From Montifringilla adamsi (taxonomy: Eukaryota; Chordata; Aves; Passeriformes; Passeridae), in NCBI GenBank assembly GCA_017590115.1, contig JAGGNK010008781.1:1768911-1832910 (forward strand): a stretch of 64,000 nt of DNA, written 5' to 3'. Every line of letters starts with the position of its first letter. Position 1 is the first letter of the stretch. A program made the position numbers and the translations under genes. Under the pieces are notes generated by a model, which saw nothing but the letters and a program-made list of their open reading frames with translations, was not told where the DNA came from and did not search any database. Below are positions 10,935 through 22,689 of this stretch, piece by piece.

Positions 10935-11480
10935 GGCTCTGCACGCTGCTGGGGCTTTTAGGTGTTATTCTAATACTAATAATTAATACAGTGGTGTGTA
11001 TAATCCTGTGCACGGAGAGTTGAAGCGTTCCCTAAAGCTTCTTTGCATCATAAAACTCCTAATCAAATACAGAATAGATCCTTGCCCTCTCCATAGCTTT
11101 AATCCTACTTCTCTTCCAGAACTAAACAGCTTTAAATTCCTCACTCCCATGTGTATTCAGCTGCAGAGGCAAAAACTTTGCCATTTTTAAATCCTCCCTT
11201 AGTGCCAGACCAAAATCTCTGCAAACACAGACTCCGTAATCCTCACTAATTTATCAAAGGTGCTCCTGAATGCTAATTTTCCTGTGCTGTGCTCTGGATC
11301 AGAATTACAATTGATTGACTATAAAATGATAATTATACACTGGGAGCTTTGCATTGTGTAAACACCTTAAATTGATTCTCCTGCCCTGCCAGTGGGGAAA
11401 TTCTTTCCATCACGTGCTGGCTCTATCTGAGATCGAAATGATTCTGCCTTTTACAAACTTTCCTACCATGTATGGATTTT
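10935..11480. promoter_or_regulatory. Candidate conserved non-coding element
   Basis: AT-rich island with many homeodomain-type words: TTCTAATACTAATAATTAAT near 10970, TTGATTGACT at 11311-11320 (resembles a PBX/HOX composite) and AATGATAATTATACAC near 11325. It contrasts with GC-rich flanks and is not a simple repeat. Conservation is inferred, not shown. Confidence 0.35.
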
Positions 11481-12410
11481 CTTGTTTCAAGCAGGCAGGG
11501 AGCGTGCCTTCTCCTCCCTGCTGGGCTGCTGCTGGAGTGGCAGAGTCTCCCTGGAAACAGCTCCAGGAAATGGAGATTTTCCAAGGGCTGGGGGGGCAAA
11601 ATGAGGTCCCTGGGAGGGCTCCAGGGGTGACAGGTAAAACAGGGCAGAGTAGGGCAAGACAGCTCACTTGGGAGGGACCTACAAGGACCTTCTGCAGTGC
11701 TGCACATCCCTTTGGAGGTCCTGGCTCATCCAGGGATGCCTTCCCCAGGAATTCCCTGCTTTTCCTCCAGACTCCCATTTCCTGTGGACACAGGTCTACC
11801 CTGCATTGAATTAGCAATTTCCTCTGCAGAAAGAGGCTCTCAGCTTCAGACATCTTGGGAAAGGTTTGTTTTACATCAATATTCTGGCTATGAAAAGAGT
11901 CCCACGACCATAGTGGGGAAGGGGAAAAGCCACTCTTGGATTTCACGACACATCTGTGTTCTTAGTCTCCTGCAATCTGTTTTTTGACTTTAGCATTAGT
12001 TCCCATTTCCCATATTTCAGGGAGGGCTCGCTCTGTGAAAGGCATCAAGAGGCATCCCCAGACAGCCAAACCATCTGGAAAACCCAGGAACCTGGAGGGA
12101 GCTGTCTTGAAAACAAACTTCCCTTCCCATCCTGCTGCTGGCCCAGCCAAGGGGAGCAGGCAGGAGCTGCTGGGCTGTTCCTCAGCCCCTCCATCCTGCC
12201 TGGGGAGAGGAGAGGATGGGATCTTCATGCCCCACTCGCAGGGCCACGGCTGAACCCGCCTTGGAACAGCAAAATTTATGTAATGCTGGTGTTGCACAGC
12301 CTCTGCTGCCTGCTCAGTGGGTGCAGGTGAGGCAGGAGGATGCTGGGGTGTGGGGGGACCCTGGGTGGCAGCAGAGTCAGGGCTGGTGCAGAGTTAATGC
12401 CCCAAACCCC
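11481..12410. other. Intergenic spacer, no supported feature
   Basis: GC-rich spacer. No recognised element. Confidence 0.5.
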
Positions 12411-12613
12411 CACAGAATCACAGAATGACCAGGTTGGAAGAGACCTTCCAGATCACAGAGTCCAGCCCAACCCCAACCCCTCAACTGAACCCTGGCACCC
12501 AGTGCCACATCCAGGGATGTTAAACACACCCAGGGATGGGGACTCCACACCTCCCCGGGCAGAACATTCCAGAACTTTATCCCTCCTTCCCTGAACATCT
12601 TTTTCCTGCTGTC
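12411..12613 (-). repeat. CR1 LINE 3' fragment, minus orientation
   Basis: Begins 'CACAGAATCACAGAATGACC' then 'AGGTTGGAAGAGACCTTCC', 'ATCACAGAGTCCAGCC', 'AGTGCCACATCC', 'GGGATGGGGACTCCACACC' and 'CCCCGGGCAGAACATTCC'. This is the reverse complement of a CR1 3' end with its tail at the left. It is about 200 bp and moderately diverged. Confidence 0.9.
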
Positions 12614-14506
12614 CAAGCAGTGTGACCCTGCTGCCAGGGAGCTAAAGCGGGAGCAGATCCCTTTTCCTCGCCCTCTCCTGTTTGCTCTGACCCCCTCTGT
12701 CCTGTCAGTGGGGGTGCAGGATGAGCCTTGGGGGTGGATGATGCTGTTCCCAAGCCCCTGCTGTGCCCAGCACAGAGCATCCCACCCGAGGGGCTCTGGG
12801 GGGTGACACCAGCACATCCCAGTGCCACGGGGAGCAGTGCTGCACTCCAGGGGCACAGCGCCAGAGGGACACAAAATCAAGAAGGAAGATAGAGATGTAA
12901 TCAGGTCTGGCTTGTCTGCTGTCCCCAGGGGCTTGCACTGGCCTTGGGCTGCCCCCAGGGTGGCATCAGGGGATTCCTGGTGCTTTGCTCAGCCTGCAGG
13001 GCAGGGCCACATGGAGAAGATGTCTTCAAGATGAATTAGGTCTTTTTTTGACCCCAGCACTTGTCCTGAGGTGGTTTCTGACTTTTCTGGTGGTGGGTGA
13101 CCTCTGGGGATGCTCAGAAATGAAACCAAGCACCCTGGGCATGGGAGCTGCTGGGGCAGGCAGGGGCACCCCAGGGAGCACCAGCACAGCAACTGCAGCT
13201 CCTGGAAGTGCTGGCTTTCCCCTAAGAGCAACCCCTTGTGCTTCTGAATTTTTGGAAATCTCTTCTTCACTTGTTCCCTTAAGTATTTATTGGATGTCTT
13301 CCTTTTTTCTTCTCTCTCTCTCTCTTTTTTTTTTTTTTTTAAAGCTTCTCCATCCAAATTCTTTGCTCTGTTATTCCCCCGAGGATCATGTTTGCATTTG
13401 GCAGGGAGGGAGCTGGCTTGGTTAAACACAGACCTCGGTGAAGTGAAGCCAGAGGGATTTCAGAGCTCTCTGTACCTCTCTCTGCTGCTCAAAAATCCTC
13501 TTCCTTTCCGTCTTGCCCGTGCAGGAGACGTGGTGCACACAAATCCTGGCGTGCTGCTGCCTGGCAGTGCCTCTGCTCCCTGTTTTCCTTGCAGGAGTCA
13601 GGCAGGGCTGCAGGGCTGTGCTTGGTGTTTGCTGAGGGTGCAAACAGCCCAGCCTGCTCAGCTCTGGGCTCTGGCACGGGCAGATGGCTCCCATTTTGTT
13701 AGCTGGAGGAAGGAGAGTTCCTTTTATCAAGGATATTTCTGTCTGCATCGTTTTGGAGCCCCTCATCCATGCTGGTCCCATCCTCTGCTTTCCCGGCTGC
13801 AAAAGCTCCTTGGGCAGCTCTGGCAGCCCTGGTTCCTCAGAGATGCTGAGAGGAGCATCGAGGGCAGCCTGGAGATTAGGGGAGGAATGTGAACAATGTG
13901 GGATGAGCCTGGGTGGTGGCTGGCACTGCCAGGGCTCCCTCTGCCAGTGGGATCCTCAGGGCCCTGTGCTGGCAGAGCTCTGAGCAGGGCATGGGGCCCC
14001 AAGGGGCTCATCCCCTCTCCTCCAGGATTTCAGGGGTGTTCCAGGTGCAGGTCTTTGTGAGACTCCATAAAATCCCACAGAACCCCATCATGGAGCTGGG
14101 TTAACGAGGAAAGCTGTGCTTGTTCTTCATTAAATGTGTGGCCAGACTCTCTTGCAGCATCTCCCTTTCCCTTCTCTGCCTCTCCTCTGGGGTGACACTG
14201 AGCCCCTCTAATCCCACCATACCCAGGCAATAACCTGATCTGTGTCACAAACTAAATTACCTTTATTCCCGTGATCACAGCTCCTGGTGCTGGGCAGCCC
14301 TGGCTGCAGCTGCAGCTCCTGGCAGGGCTGTGCTGGCTGTCCCAAAGCCCAGGGACCTGCTTCTGCAGCAGCACCTGAGCTCCTGTGCACCTCAGGGACA
14401 GAACCTGAGCACCCAGCACTGCATCAAGGGACCCATTCCATCCCTGAGCTGTGTTTCATTCAACACCATTAAGGCAAGGGCGTTACTGAAGGAACAGCAT
14501 AATGAA
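12614..14506. other. Intergenic spacer with a (TC)n/T run
   Basis: Spacer with a (TC)n run passing into a T run near 13311-13341. No gene is recognised. Open frames to 200 codons carry no domain signature. Confidence 0.5.
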
Positions 14507-14561
14507 GGAACAGGTTTCCCAGAGGAGCTGTGGCTGCCCCATCCCTGGAAGTGTTCTGGCC
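14507..14561 (+). repeat. Short CR1 fragment
   Basis: 'CAGGTTTCCCAGAGGAGCTG' followed by 'TGGCTGCCCCATCCCTGG' and 'AAGTGTTC' matches an internal block of the CR1 3' region. Both sides of the usual consensus are missing. Confidence 0.65.
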
Positions 14562-16489
14562 TGGCATTTTTTTTCCTCAAGCCAACGTGTTCCCCACAAT
14601 CATTACGGCTGCAGTCAGAGCAGAGTGATTTATGCCCACAGCCCTTTTATTGTCACAGCGAGCTCCGGTCTGCGGCAGGTCTGGTTTTCCTTTCACCTCC
14701 TTCAAATGACTCATTTGGAGCGCATCTGGTGTCCCTGCTGCAGACTCGTGATTCATAAGGACAGTAACCCAGGGGAGGCAGAGGGAGAGGAGCAGGATTG
14801 GTGCTTCCACGGGGAGTTGCTGGGTGAGTCACGGCACACGGCGGGGCAGGATGCGGCTCCGGCCTCCCGGGGAAAATCCGGTGACGTGGAGGTGGAGGAG
14901 GCTCAGCCTGTCCCAGCAGCCTTGGCAGCCCCAGGGAGCTGGGCACTCCAGCTTTTGCTCCTTCCTGAGCCACTTATTCAACCGTGCAACAGCTGGAAAC
15001 ACAGCTCCTGGGGTATCAGGGAGGGTTTCCATCACCTTTTGGGAAAGGTTTTGGGTTTCCATCCCTACGTGCTGCTTGATCCCACGGTGGGTGCTGTCAG
15101 TGTGAGGTGCCTGTTGGTCCCATGGCTGCAGGAACTCCAGGAATTAGGCACAACTGGGACTTCCAGGGAGCAATTTTAGTGACCTGGCTGTGCCAGAACT
15201 GCCCAGGTCCCGCCACAGCCCTGTGCCAGCAGCAGGCAGGGGCTGCGTGGTTCTGCTGTGGGTTTGCAAGGGCTGCTCAGGGATTGTTCACCACCCGAGC
15301 TCTGCGGCAAATTAAACACAAAAAATAGATTTTCCTGTTCATTTATCCTGACCAAATCATTAGAGAAAAGTGACAGAGTGCAGGGGGGGTGTCCAGCAGC
15401 ACAGAGCTGGAGGCACAGCACCGAGGAGGTGGTGACAGGACGTGGTCAGCCCCAAATCACAGGTACCCAATACCCCAGGAAGGGAGAGCCCATAGAGTGG
15501 GTATGAAATGCTTTGGTGGATTGTCTAATTCCCCCAAACCTTCCACTCCCAGCCTGCAAATGAGAGAACCAGCACCTCTGGAGGGGGTACATGCCCACAC
15601 CAGAGCAGGAACAACAACTGCAGATCCCCAATTCCGGCTCTCTGCCACAACCTGGCTCCCACAGGCAGATAACTCCCACCTTGCAGGAGTCAAACGTGAG
15701 GAGCTGAGCAATGTCATCAGCCTTTAGGGCTCGGGGTGGTTGTGGTGGTGATGGATTTGGCCCAGAGATTTCTGTTCAGCTGCACTGAGTTAGTGGCCAT
15801 CTGGCTCGGCGCGCTGCAATCCGCAGCTTCTCCAAGCCCATATGGGAGGCAGTATTTTTTTCTCTGTGTATGTTACATTTCCCAGAACGTATGGCCCATA
15901 CATTTAAAACATTTGAGCGCTGCCTCCTGCACTAGCAGATAATCTGGAGCTGTGGCACCAGAGAATTTTTTGGAGGAGAATTTATTTCCCGGTGTTTCGG
16001 GGCAGCTTTAAAACATGATCCTGGGAAGGGAGTGTTTGGTTTTGTGCCCGGTGCCAGAGCAGTGTGGGCACTGCCTATGCCTGCCCTCCAGTGCCAATGC
16101 TCTAGTAATAATTATATTCTTTTTATACCTTTGCAATGATCTGGGGACCTCAATTCCTGCCTGTTTGCAACGTGCCTCCCCCTGGATTAAACAGGGAGAT
16201 AGCACCAGGCCTGGGAAAAGGTGTCTGAGCTTGGGGTCAGGCAGATCCTGGGCTAAGGGGGCTCCTTCTCCATCCAACAAACACAGCACAGCTTTTCTGT
16301 ACTCTGCAGCCCCAAATTCCTGTGCCCCAAAGGCAGCCTGTTCCCCCCAGGGACAGGCACTGCCAGGCTTGGTGCTGGAAGCAGGGTGGGGGGTTTTATC
16401 CATCTGTATTGCAGCTGATGGGGCAGAACACCCTGAGCATCATTCTCTGGAAGGGAATAGCTCCAGGCAGGGCTCTGATAAAGACCAAG
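14562..16489. other. Intergenic spacer with an AT-richer island
   Basis: Mostly GC-rich spacer. Around 15840-16015 an AT-richer island (TATGTTACATTTCCCAGAACG, then CATACATTTAAAACATTTGAG) could be a weak conserved element. No gene is supported. Confidence 0.45.
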
Positions 16490-16800
16490 CATTTAAAAAT
16501 ATGTTCATGGCGTAGTTTTATACCCAAAATACGTGGTGGTGCACTGTGAAACTTAAGTGTAAGTGAATGATATCATATTGCTTTGAATATATGGACAGCT
16601 TATCTTATGAAATGTATAACTCATCTGGTGTATGGAAAACCAATACATCTTCCATATGGGCAACAAATCAGAGATGATTATCCCTGGGGAAAAAAATGGC
16701 CATGCTGTATTGAGCATTTTGACTTGGAGTAGACACAAGTTTTCATTCCTGCTTCATGACTAAATTTCCTAAGCTGAACAGTCAAATAAAATGATCTCAT
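16490..16800. promoter_or_regulatory. Candidate conserved non-coding element
   Basis: AT-rich, non-repetitive island with words such as AATGATATCATATTGC, CTTATCTTATGAAATG and GGCAACAAATCAGAGATG. Flanks are GC-rich and it has no coding frame of note. Confidence 0.3.
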
Positions 16801-17129
16801 TCCCTCTGTGTGCCATGGCACAGCTTTGCTGGGAGCTGTTAGCTGGAGCAGGCTGGGTTCCAGCTGGAGGGGTCAGTGGGAGCACTGCCATCAGCCCCTG
16901 GGCTGCGTTTGCTCAAGGGCAAAGCCTTGCTGGTGGCACCTCTGACCACGCTGGGGCTGCCAGGGCGAGCCAGGTCTGAGAGCCACGGGTGCCAGGGGAG
17001 AGCAGAACTCCCACAAAGTGCTGAGCATCCCCTGAGGATGCCTTTCCCCCGGCAGTGGAGGTGCTGCAGGGTGCTGGCCGTGCCCCACTGACCACGGAGA
17101 CGCCGTCCCTGGCCGGGCACCGGCGTGCA

Positions 17130-17310
17130 AATATGTCAAGCTCAGGAGATGATCTTGTTATGGGAAGATTATGCTAATGAAATGTTTCCTGAGATCAAAC
17201 TCATTTTGTGTTCAAAAGCATTAAAATAAATGGCTTCTAATTGAATCTTATAAACGGTCCCCTCCTGATAATGAGCCGCTATTAATTATAATTGAAGGAA
17301 GGCAGAACGT
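17130..17310. promoter_or_regulatory. Candidate conserved non-coding element (POU/homeodomain words)
   Basis: Sharp AT-rich island containing an octamer-like ATGCTAAT at 17171-17178, AGCATTAAAATAAATGG, and a dense core TATTAATTATAATTG at about 17280-17294. Several ATTA/TAAT cores lie within 150 bp. It looks like a homeodomain-rich enhancer, but only from composition. Confidence 0.4.
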
Positions 17311-17659
17311 AAACACAGCGGCAGCGTGGGGGGAGGCGATGGCACGCTGGGGGCAGCTCTGTGCCCACATGGGAGGGGTCCTGACCTTCCCCTCCATCCC
17401 TCCCACACTGCCGGGACCCTGCTCCCTGGGGGATGCACGGGGACTTGGCCAGGGACACCTCCAGCTGCCTGGGGCCATCCCAGGGAACCCCCTCTGGGTC
17501 TTGGAAGAGAGGGAGAGCAAATGTGTGCGCTGAGCTGTATGTGCCATCCTGCAGCCTTTAAAATCTCAGCCCTTTATTGCAGCTATTATTGTTATTATCC
17601 TTTTTTCCTTTCCAAAGGCCCAGGTCCCTGCCAGGCACAGCGTGTGCTGTCCAGCCAGG
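17311..17659. other. GC-rich spacer
   Basis: No recognised element in this stretch apart from a short AT patch at 17570-17600. Confidence 0.45.
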
Positions 17660-17850
17660 GTGACCTCATCTGTTTCGAAGCACAAAATGGGAATCTGAGC
17701 TCAACCAAAGAAAATTTACAGGAATTCATCTGTCAACAGGGACGTTTCCATTTCATAAGTGCTCAGTTTGAGATCACATTAGCCCTTCAATTATTTATAC
17801 GCTGAAATTGTACGACTTCTCCGTTCAGGTCTAAAAAAAGAAGCGAATGT
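17660..17850. promoter_or_regulatory. Candidate conserved non-coding element
   Basis: Non-repetitive block with balanced composition and words such as GGTGACCTCATCTG, CATTAGCCCTTCAATTATTT and TTGTACGACTTC. It lies close to the 17.13-17.31 kb island, and the two could be one regulatory module. Confidence 0.3.
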
Positions 17851-18740
17851 CTTTTGCTTTCCTTCCACCTGAGCTTGTCAGCTGAAGCTGAGCAGGAACA
17901 CGGCAGGCACCCCTGGGGGTGACAGCCTCACCATAGCAGGGTTTGGGTGCTGTGAGTATGGGCTGAGCAGAAAATCCCACTGAGGATGCTCAGCCTTTGC
18001 TTCTTGCAGCGGGTGCCTGCGAGTGCGGGCTTGGGAGGGTGGGAACAGCCCCTGGGGCATCCTTGGCACCTTCCTCCTTGATTTTCCCACTTTGTCATCT
18101 ATTTAAAGCGCTGTTCCCTCTGGCATGCCTCTTCCTACACGGTTGTCCAGCACAGGGATGGTGGGTGGGCGGCACAATCCGGGCTGGGATTCGCTCTGCC
18201 CGCCAGGCTCATGCCAGAGTCACTAATGGCCTTTGCTTTTATGTCTCATCTGCTTGAAGGGATTAAAAAGGAATAATTAAATAGCCAGCAATACAGTCAT
18301 CGACAAAACTGCACTGGTAATGATGGGAAAAAAGTACCAGCGGGAGAAGACAAAGCTGTGCCGGGCTGTGCGCAGCGAGGGAGGGCTCCACAGCCTCTGG
18401 TTTTTGGCAGAAATCATTAAACCGGGGCAGGCAGTGCCCGAGGAGCTGCTCATCCCCCGGGCATGCCTGGTGTCCGTGCATTTGCTGCTGTGAGATCAAT
18501 GGGACTCAGATTTCCCAGCCGGAGCGAGCCTGGTTATCAGACAGCATTAATGCTGTATTTAGAAATGTGCTTCTCTTGCTCAGCCCAGGGGAAAGAGAGG
18601 GAAAATTCCCCGGGCAGGGGGATCGCTGTGTCCCCTTGGCAGCAGCGTGTCCCCAGTGCCCTTGGATGGGGAGGGAGAGGGGTCCTGCAGGCTGTGCAGA
18701 GCCCAAACACCCATTCAGCAGAGAAAACCCTCTGCACGGA
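17851..18740. other. Intergenic spacer with AT patch
   Basis: Spacer with an AT-richer patch near 18260-18330 (GGAATAATTAAATAGCC, TGGTAATGATGGG). No gene is supported. Confidence 0.45.
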
Positions 18741-19403
18741 GGGGATGGGGTTAATCCCGCACAGGGGATGGGGTTAATCCCGCACAGGGGTTGGGATTAA
18801 TCCCGCACAGGGGTTGGGATTAATCCCGCACAGGGGTTGGGATTAATCCCGCACAGGGGTTGGGATTAATCCCGCACAGGGGTTGGGATTAATCCCGCAC
18901 AGGGGTTGGGATTAATCCCGCACAGGGGATGGGGTTAATCCCGCACGGGGGATGGGTTAGTCCCGCACAGGGGATGGGGTTAATCCCATACAGGGGTTGG
19001 GGTTAATCCCACACAAGGGATGGGGTTAATCCCGTACAGGGGTTGGGGTTAATCCCGCACAGGGGATGGGTTAATCCTGCACAGGGGATGGGTTAGTCCC
19101 ACACAGAGGACAGGGTCAGTCCCGCACAAGGGATGGGGTTAATCCCGCACAGAGGACAGGGTTAATCCCGCACAGAGGACAGGGTTAATCCCGCACAGAG
19201 GATGGGGTTAATCCGGCACTGGGGTTGGGGTTAATCCCGCACAGGGGATGGGTCAATCCCGCACAGGGGATGGGTTAGTCCCTGACAGAGGATGGGTTAA
19301 TCCCGCACAGAGGATGGGGTTAATCCTGCACGGGGGATGGGTCAATCCCGCACAGGGAATGGGTTAATCCCGCACATGGGACGGGGCTAGTCCCTGACAG
19401 GGG
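18741..19403 (+). repeat. 22-23-bp minisatellite, about 29 copies, TAATCC in 22
   Basis: The consensus unit is GGGGATGGGGTTAATCCC followed by GCACA, 22 or 23 bp long. Manual parsing gives 29 units plus a partial. Of these, 22 carry TTAATCC. Units 3-8 are identical and read GGGGTTGGGATTAATCCC plus GCACA, which contains the perfect palindrome GGGATTAATCCC. Left-hand units are homogeneous. Right-hand units are more mixed (GAGGACAGGG variants, TTAGTCC, TCAATCC). G4 and G3-4 runs in each unit also give G-quadruplex potential. The motif equals the site bound by bicoid-class K50 homeodomain factors such as OTX, CRX, PITX and GSC. Binding is inference. Confidence 0.95.
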
Positions 19404-20040
19404 ATGCCCACCCGGGTATAACGCGGTGGGCAGGGGCTGCTGGGGGTCCCGGGGGCCCAGGGAGGGGTGGGTGCCATTTCAGCAGCTCGCTGCTGCCGGG
19501 GTTGAATTTTGCTCTGTCCCAGCACTGGTTGAAACCCACCGCGAACTCCTCTCTTCGAAGTCTGTGCATTACAAAACAAACTCCGTGAACCGAGTGGCAT
19601 TTTTTGGGTACTTTCCTGTTCCACCCAGCAGCCCGTGTTCATTTTCCCGGCTGTGGGAGAGACCCTGCGCTGTCATTCTCCTCGATTTTGGGGTGAAACC
19701 CGAATTTAAGGGATGGGGGAAGCTGCCGAGGCAACTCACGCATTTGTCTGTGGTGTTAGTAGGGATTTCCCTGTTGTTTTACAGCTGGGAAAGCCAGCAC
19801 TAATGTGCTAATTAGATTTAACACCCCAGCTAGAAACGTGGCAAATTAGCCAAAACATCACAGCGTTAACCCCACAATGGGACGGGGCTTGTGCATCCCT
19901 GCCGGAGTGACCCGGGGGGCAGGAACACGGCACGGATCAGCTTCCCAGGGAAAATCCCGAGGTGTTGTGGTGCTCATTAAGCCTATTGCTCCGCTTTTGA
20001 CACCTCCTAATGCAAATCTTTCATCAGGAAGAAGCTCTGA
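19404..20040. other. Spacer with AT-richer parts
   Basis: GC-rich next to the array, then more balanced sequence with CTAATTAGATTTAAC near 19808. No gene or known repeat is recognised. Confidence 0.45.
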
Positions 20041-20280
20041 GTCCCTTTCCATTCCTCCTTGCTGACCCTGAATCCTGAACCCCTTTTCATTTCTCCTTGC
20101 TGACCCTGAGTCCTGAACCCCTTTCCATTTCTCCTTGCTCATCCTGAATCCTGAACCCCTTTCCATTTCTCCTTGCTGACCCTGAATCCTGAACCCCTTT
20201 TCATTTCTCCTTGCTGACCCTGAGTCCTGAACCCCTTTCCATTTCTCCTTGCTCATCCTGAACCCCTTTCCATTTCTCTT
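20041..20280 (+). repeat. 38-bp minisatellite with 114-bp higher-order unit
   Basis: Six units begin TCCTTGCTGACCCTGAATCC or close variants and continue TGAACCCCTTTTCATTTC. Unit 1 matches unit 4, and unit 2 matches unit 5. Unit 3 (TCCTTGCTCATCC) matches unit 6 apart from a short deletion. The array therefore grew by duplicating a three-unit block. The repeated WKGVQDS-like words on the minus strand are artefacts. Confidence 0.92.
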
Positions 20281-20469
20281 GGCGAATGAGCACAGGGTGG
20301 GCAGCAAGGTGGGGAGAGGAGGGCAGGAGCTTGTGCTCATCCCACAAATCCCATCGCGGATATTCCATGGAAAAATCACTGCTGAGGTTTCCTTCCCGGG
20401 GGGAAAGCTTGGAGACCCCACCCCAGCAGCACACACAGGAGACAGGGAAGGGTTTTTTTAAGCAGCACA

Positions 20470-20790
20470 TAAAATCCCACCGTGCACTGAATCAGCTGCT
20501 CGTTTCAACAAGATGTGGCAGGGACGGTAATTGTATGTTGAGTGCTCTCCGGTTGATTAAGAACATATTTATTGAAGTTTATCTACTGTAATATGTATAA
20601 GTCTCTTATTAGATAATTGCTAAACCTCAAACACCTGTTTAACAGATCATATATATACCCCATTACATAGTTGTTAAACCACACTGGTTTTAATTCATCA
20701 AATGCGAATGTGAAATCCATTCTAAATTAAATTCATTTTGAGGCACTTTAAAGGAGACATTCCCCGCTTCCTTTCTACAAAGGGGATCAG
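20470..20790. promoter_or_regulatory. Candidate conserved non-coding element
   Basis: AT-rich, non-repetitive island with words GGACGGTAATTGTATG, CCGGTTGATTAAGAAC, AGTCTCTTATTAGATAATTG and GGTTTTAATTCATC. It contrasts strongly with the GC-rich arrays on its left. One of the better enhancer candidates by composition. Confidence 0.4.
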
Positions 20791-20853
20791 AGCACCATAT
20801 CTACTGACAGCAAGGATGTTTTAGGACAGCTCTTTTCTTTTCTCCCAGCGTCC

Positions 20854-20877
20854 TTTTTTTTTTTTTTTTTTTTTTTT
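20854..20877. repeat. Poly(T), 24 bases
   Basis: Uninterrupted T run. No attached retroelement body is recognised on either side. Confidence 0.95.
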
Positions 20878-22689
20878 GGCAAGCAACTAAATGGAGATGT
20901 GCTAAAAATGCCCTCAAGTCTTTTCATTAAAAAAAATAAATAAAAGTAAAAAGTTTGATGTTAACCCCAGGGATGCCATCACTGCTGCTGCCTGCAGATG
21001 TTTGAGGAGGGGGAGAGGGCAGGGAAGGGGAAAGGTGGTGGGGCTGTGGACAGGCTGTGTGAGGGTGGAGTTTGCTAAACCCAGCACTAAATTGAGGTGT
21101 TTTGCTTGGCTTTTTGCTCCAAATCAGCCAATTCCCATTTCAGCCATTTGCTGCTGGCTCCCATCCCTGTGAGGGCAGCCCAGTGCTGCTGCCAGAGGGC
21201 CCTGTCCACCCCACCTGGAGGATTATCCCTGAGCTTTTATTCCTATCCCTGAGCTTTTATTCCGTGGTTTAGAGCCCTTAACTCCCCAGTCCAGCCCTGC
21301 TCTCCTGGCAGCTGGGCAGGGCAGAACTCCAGTTCCCCAGCAGACAGGGTGAATCCCTCTCCCCCAGCGCACGGTGCTGTGTGCAGTGAGAGCTCTCTGC
21401 TCAGGCAGAGATGATCCTTTGTTTTCCTCTCTCTTTATTTAATTGTCCCGTGGGGGAATCGCTGAGTGCCCTTCATTTTGTGATGCAGAACTGGTGTTGA
21501 CACGCTGCTTTATTAGATGAGTAAGGCTAAAGCCTTGGAGATGCTATTTAAATAAGGGAGAAATCTCACTGCCGGGGTAGCAATGAGCAAATACACACTG
21601 GGCTCTGGTAACCCATTTATTTCCAGCCCAGTCCTGTGAACAATTCTGCCAGCGTGGTTATCTGTGTATCTCTGGGCTGAGAAGTTGCCCAGCCTCCATC
21701 CCGCTGTGGACACATCCCTCCATGGTCTCCATCTCCATCTCTGGGGCATTTTATAGCAAGGTGTTGAGTGATAATGATTACCAGCATCAGGCTGCACTCA
21801 CGGCCTGGGTGGGGATGCTCTTCACCTGCTTTTCCATTTTCTGGAGCAGTTCCCAGTGTGGTGCCCAGGGGCAGGGACAGCTGTGCTGGCTCAGGGGCTG
21901 CAGCAGAGGCGGCTGTGGCTGCAGGAAGGGGCTGGAGGTTGGAAAACTCCACAAATGTCACCATTTCAGATCACAGCTCATCCCTTGCCCCAGTCCTCCC
22001 TCCCCTGCCAGCTCCAGGGGCAGCGAGAGGCCAGACTGGTCCCCAGCTCTGCTGCATCCCCTGTGCAGTCACCCAAGGCTTTGGGTGCTTTTTCAAGTGT
22101 TTCAGCTCCTAAGCCAACATAAATCACACTGTTGGCAGGCTCTGCCTTTCTGTCTCTGCTGTTATTTTCTGTTCGTGATAAAACAATGTGGAAAGGAAGC
22201 ACGCAGGCCAAGGGGAGGGGGAGCAGAAACAAGATCCCTTATCTAATGCATGCCTGAGCTGCTCAAATGTTTCTGTATCAGCAAGTATTTTGCCTGGCTT
22301 TGGGTTTTCACAAAGCTCTTGAGTCTTACAAATGCAGCGTGAGATCAGGTTGGCAAAGCCCAGACCCAAATTCTTCCCTTCTGTCTGACTCTCTGGTAGC
22401 CTTTAGAGGAGACCCGTGGAATATCTCACGTGCACAACAGCACTGAGGAGCTGGGAGAGAGGATTTGCTGGGATCTGGGGAGATGCTGAGCACCTCCAGC
22501 TCTGCCCCAGAGCTCCTAAGTCATAAAAAACTGGGTGGGATCGGGTACCTTGAGGTTCCTGAGTGCTGGGAGTGGAGAATAGTCCATGCAGATGACTGGA
22601 AATGCACAATATATGAGGGCACTGCACTGTGTGGAGGCTTGCAAAGTGAAAAAACCATTATTGGGATGGTTTCTGTACACAACCCATGG
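20878..22689. other. Intergenic spacer
   Basis: Spacer with a small direct repeat (CCCTGAGCTTTTATTC twice at 21219-21261) and AT-richer patches near 21430-21560 and 22240-22330. No gene is supported. Confidence 0.45.

Noticed and set aside
18741..19403. Regular array considered as CRISPR
   Set aside because: There are no unique spacers. The whole unit repeats, and the genome is a vertebrate.
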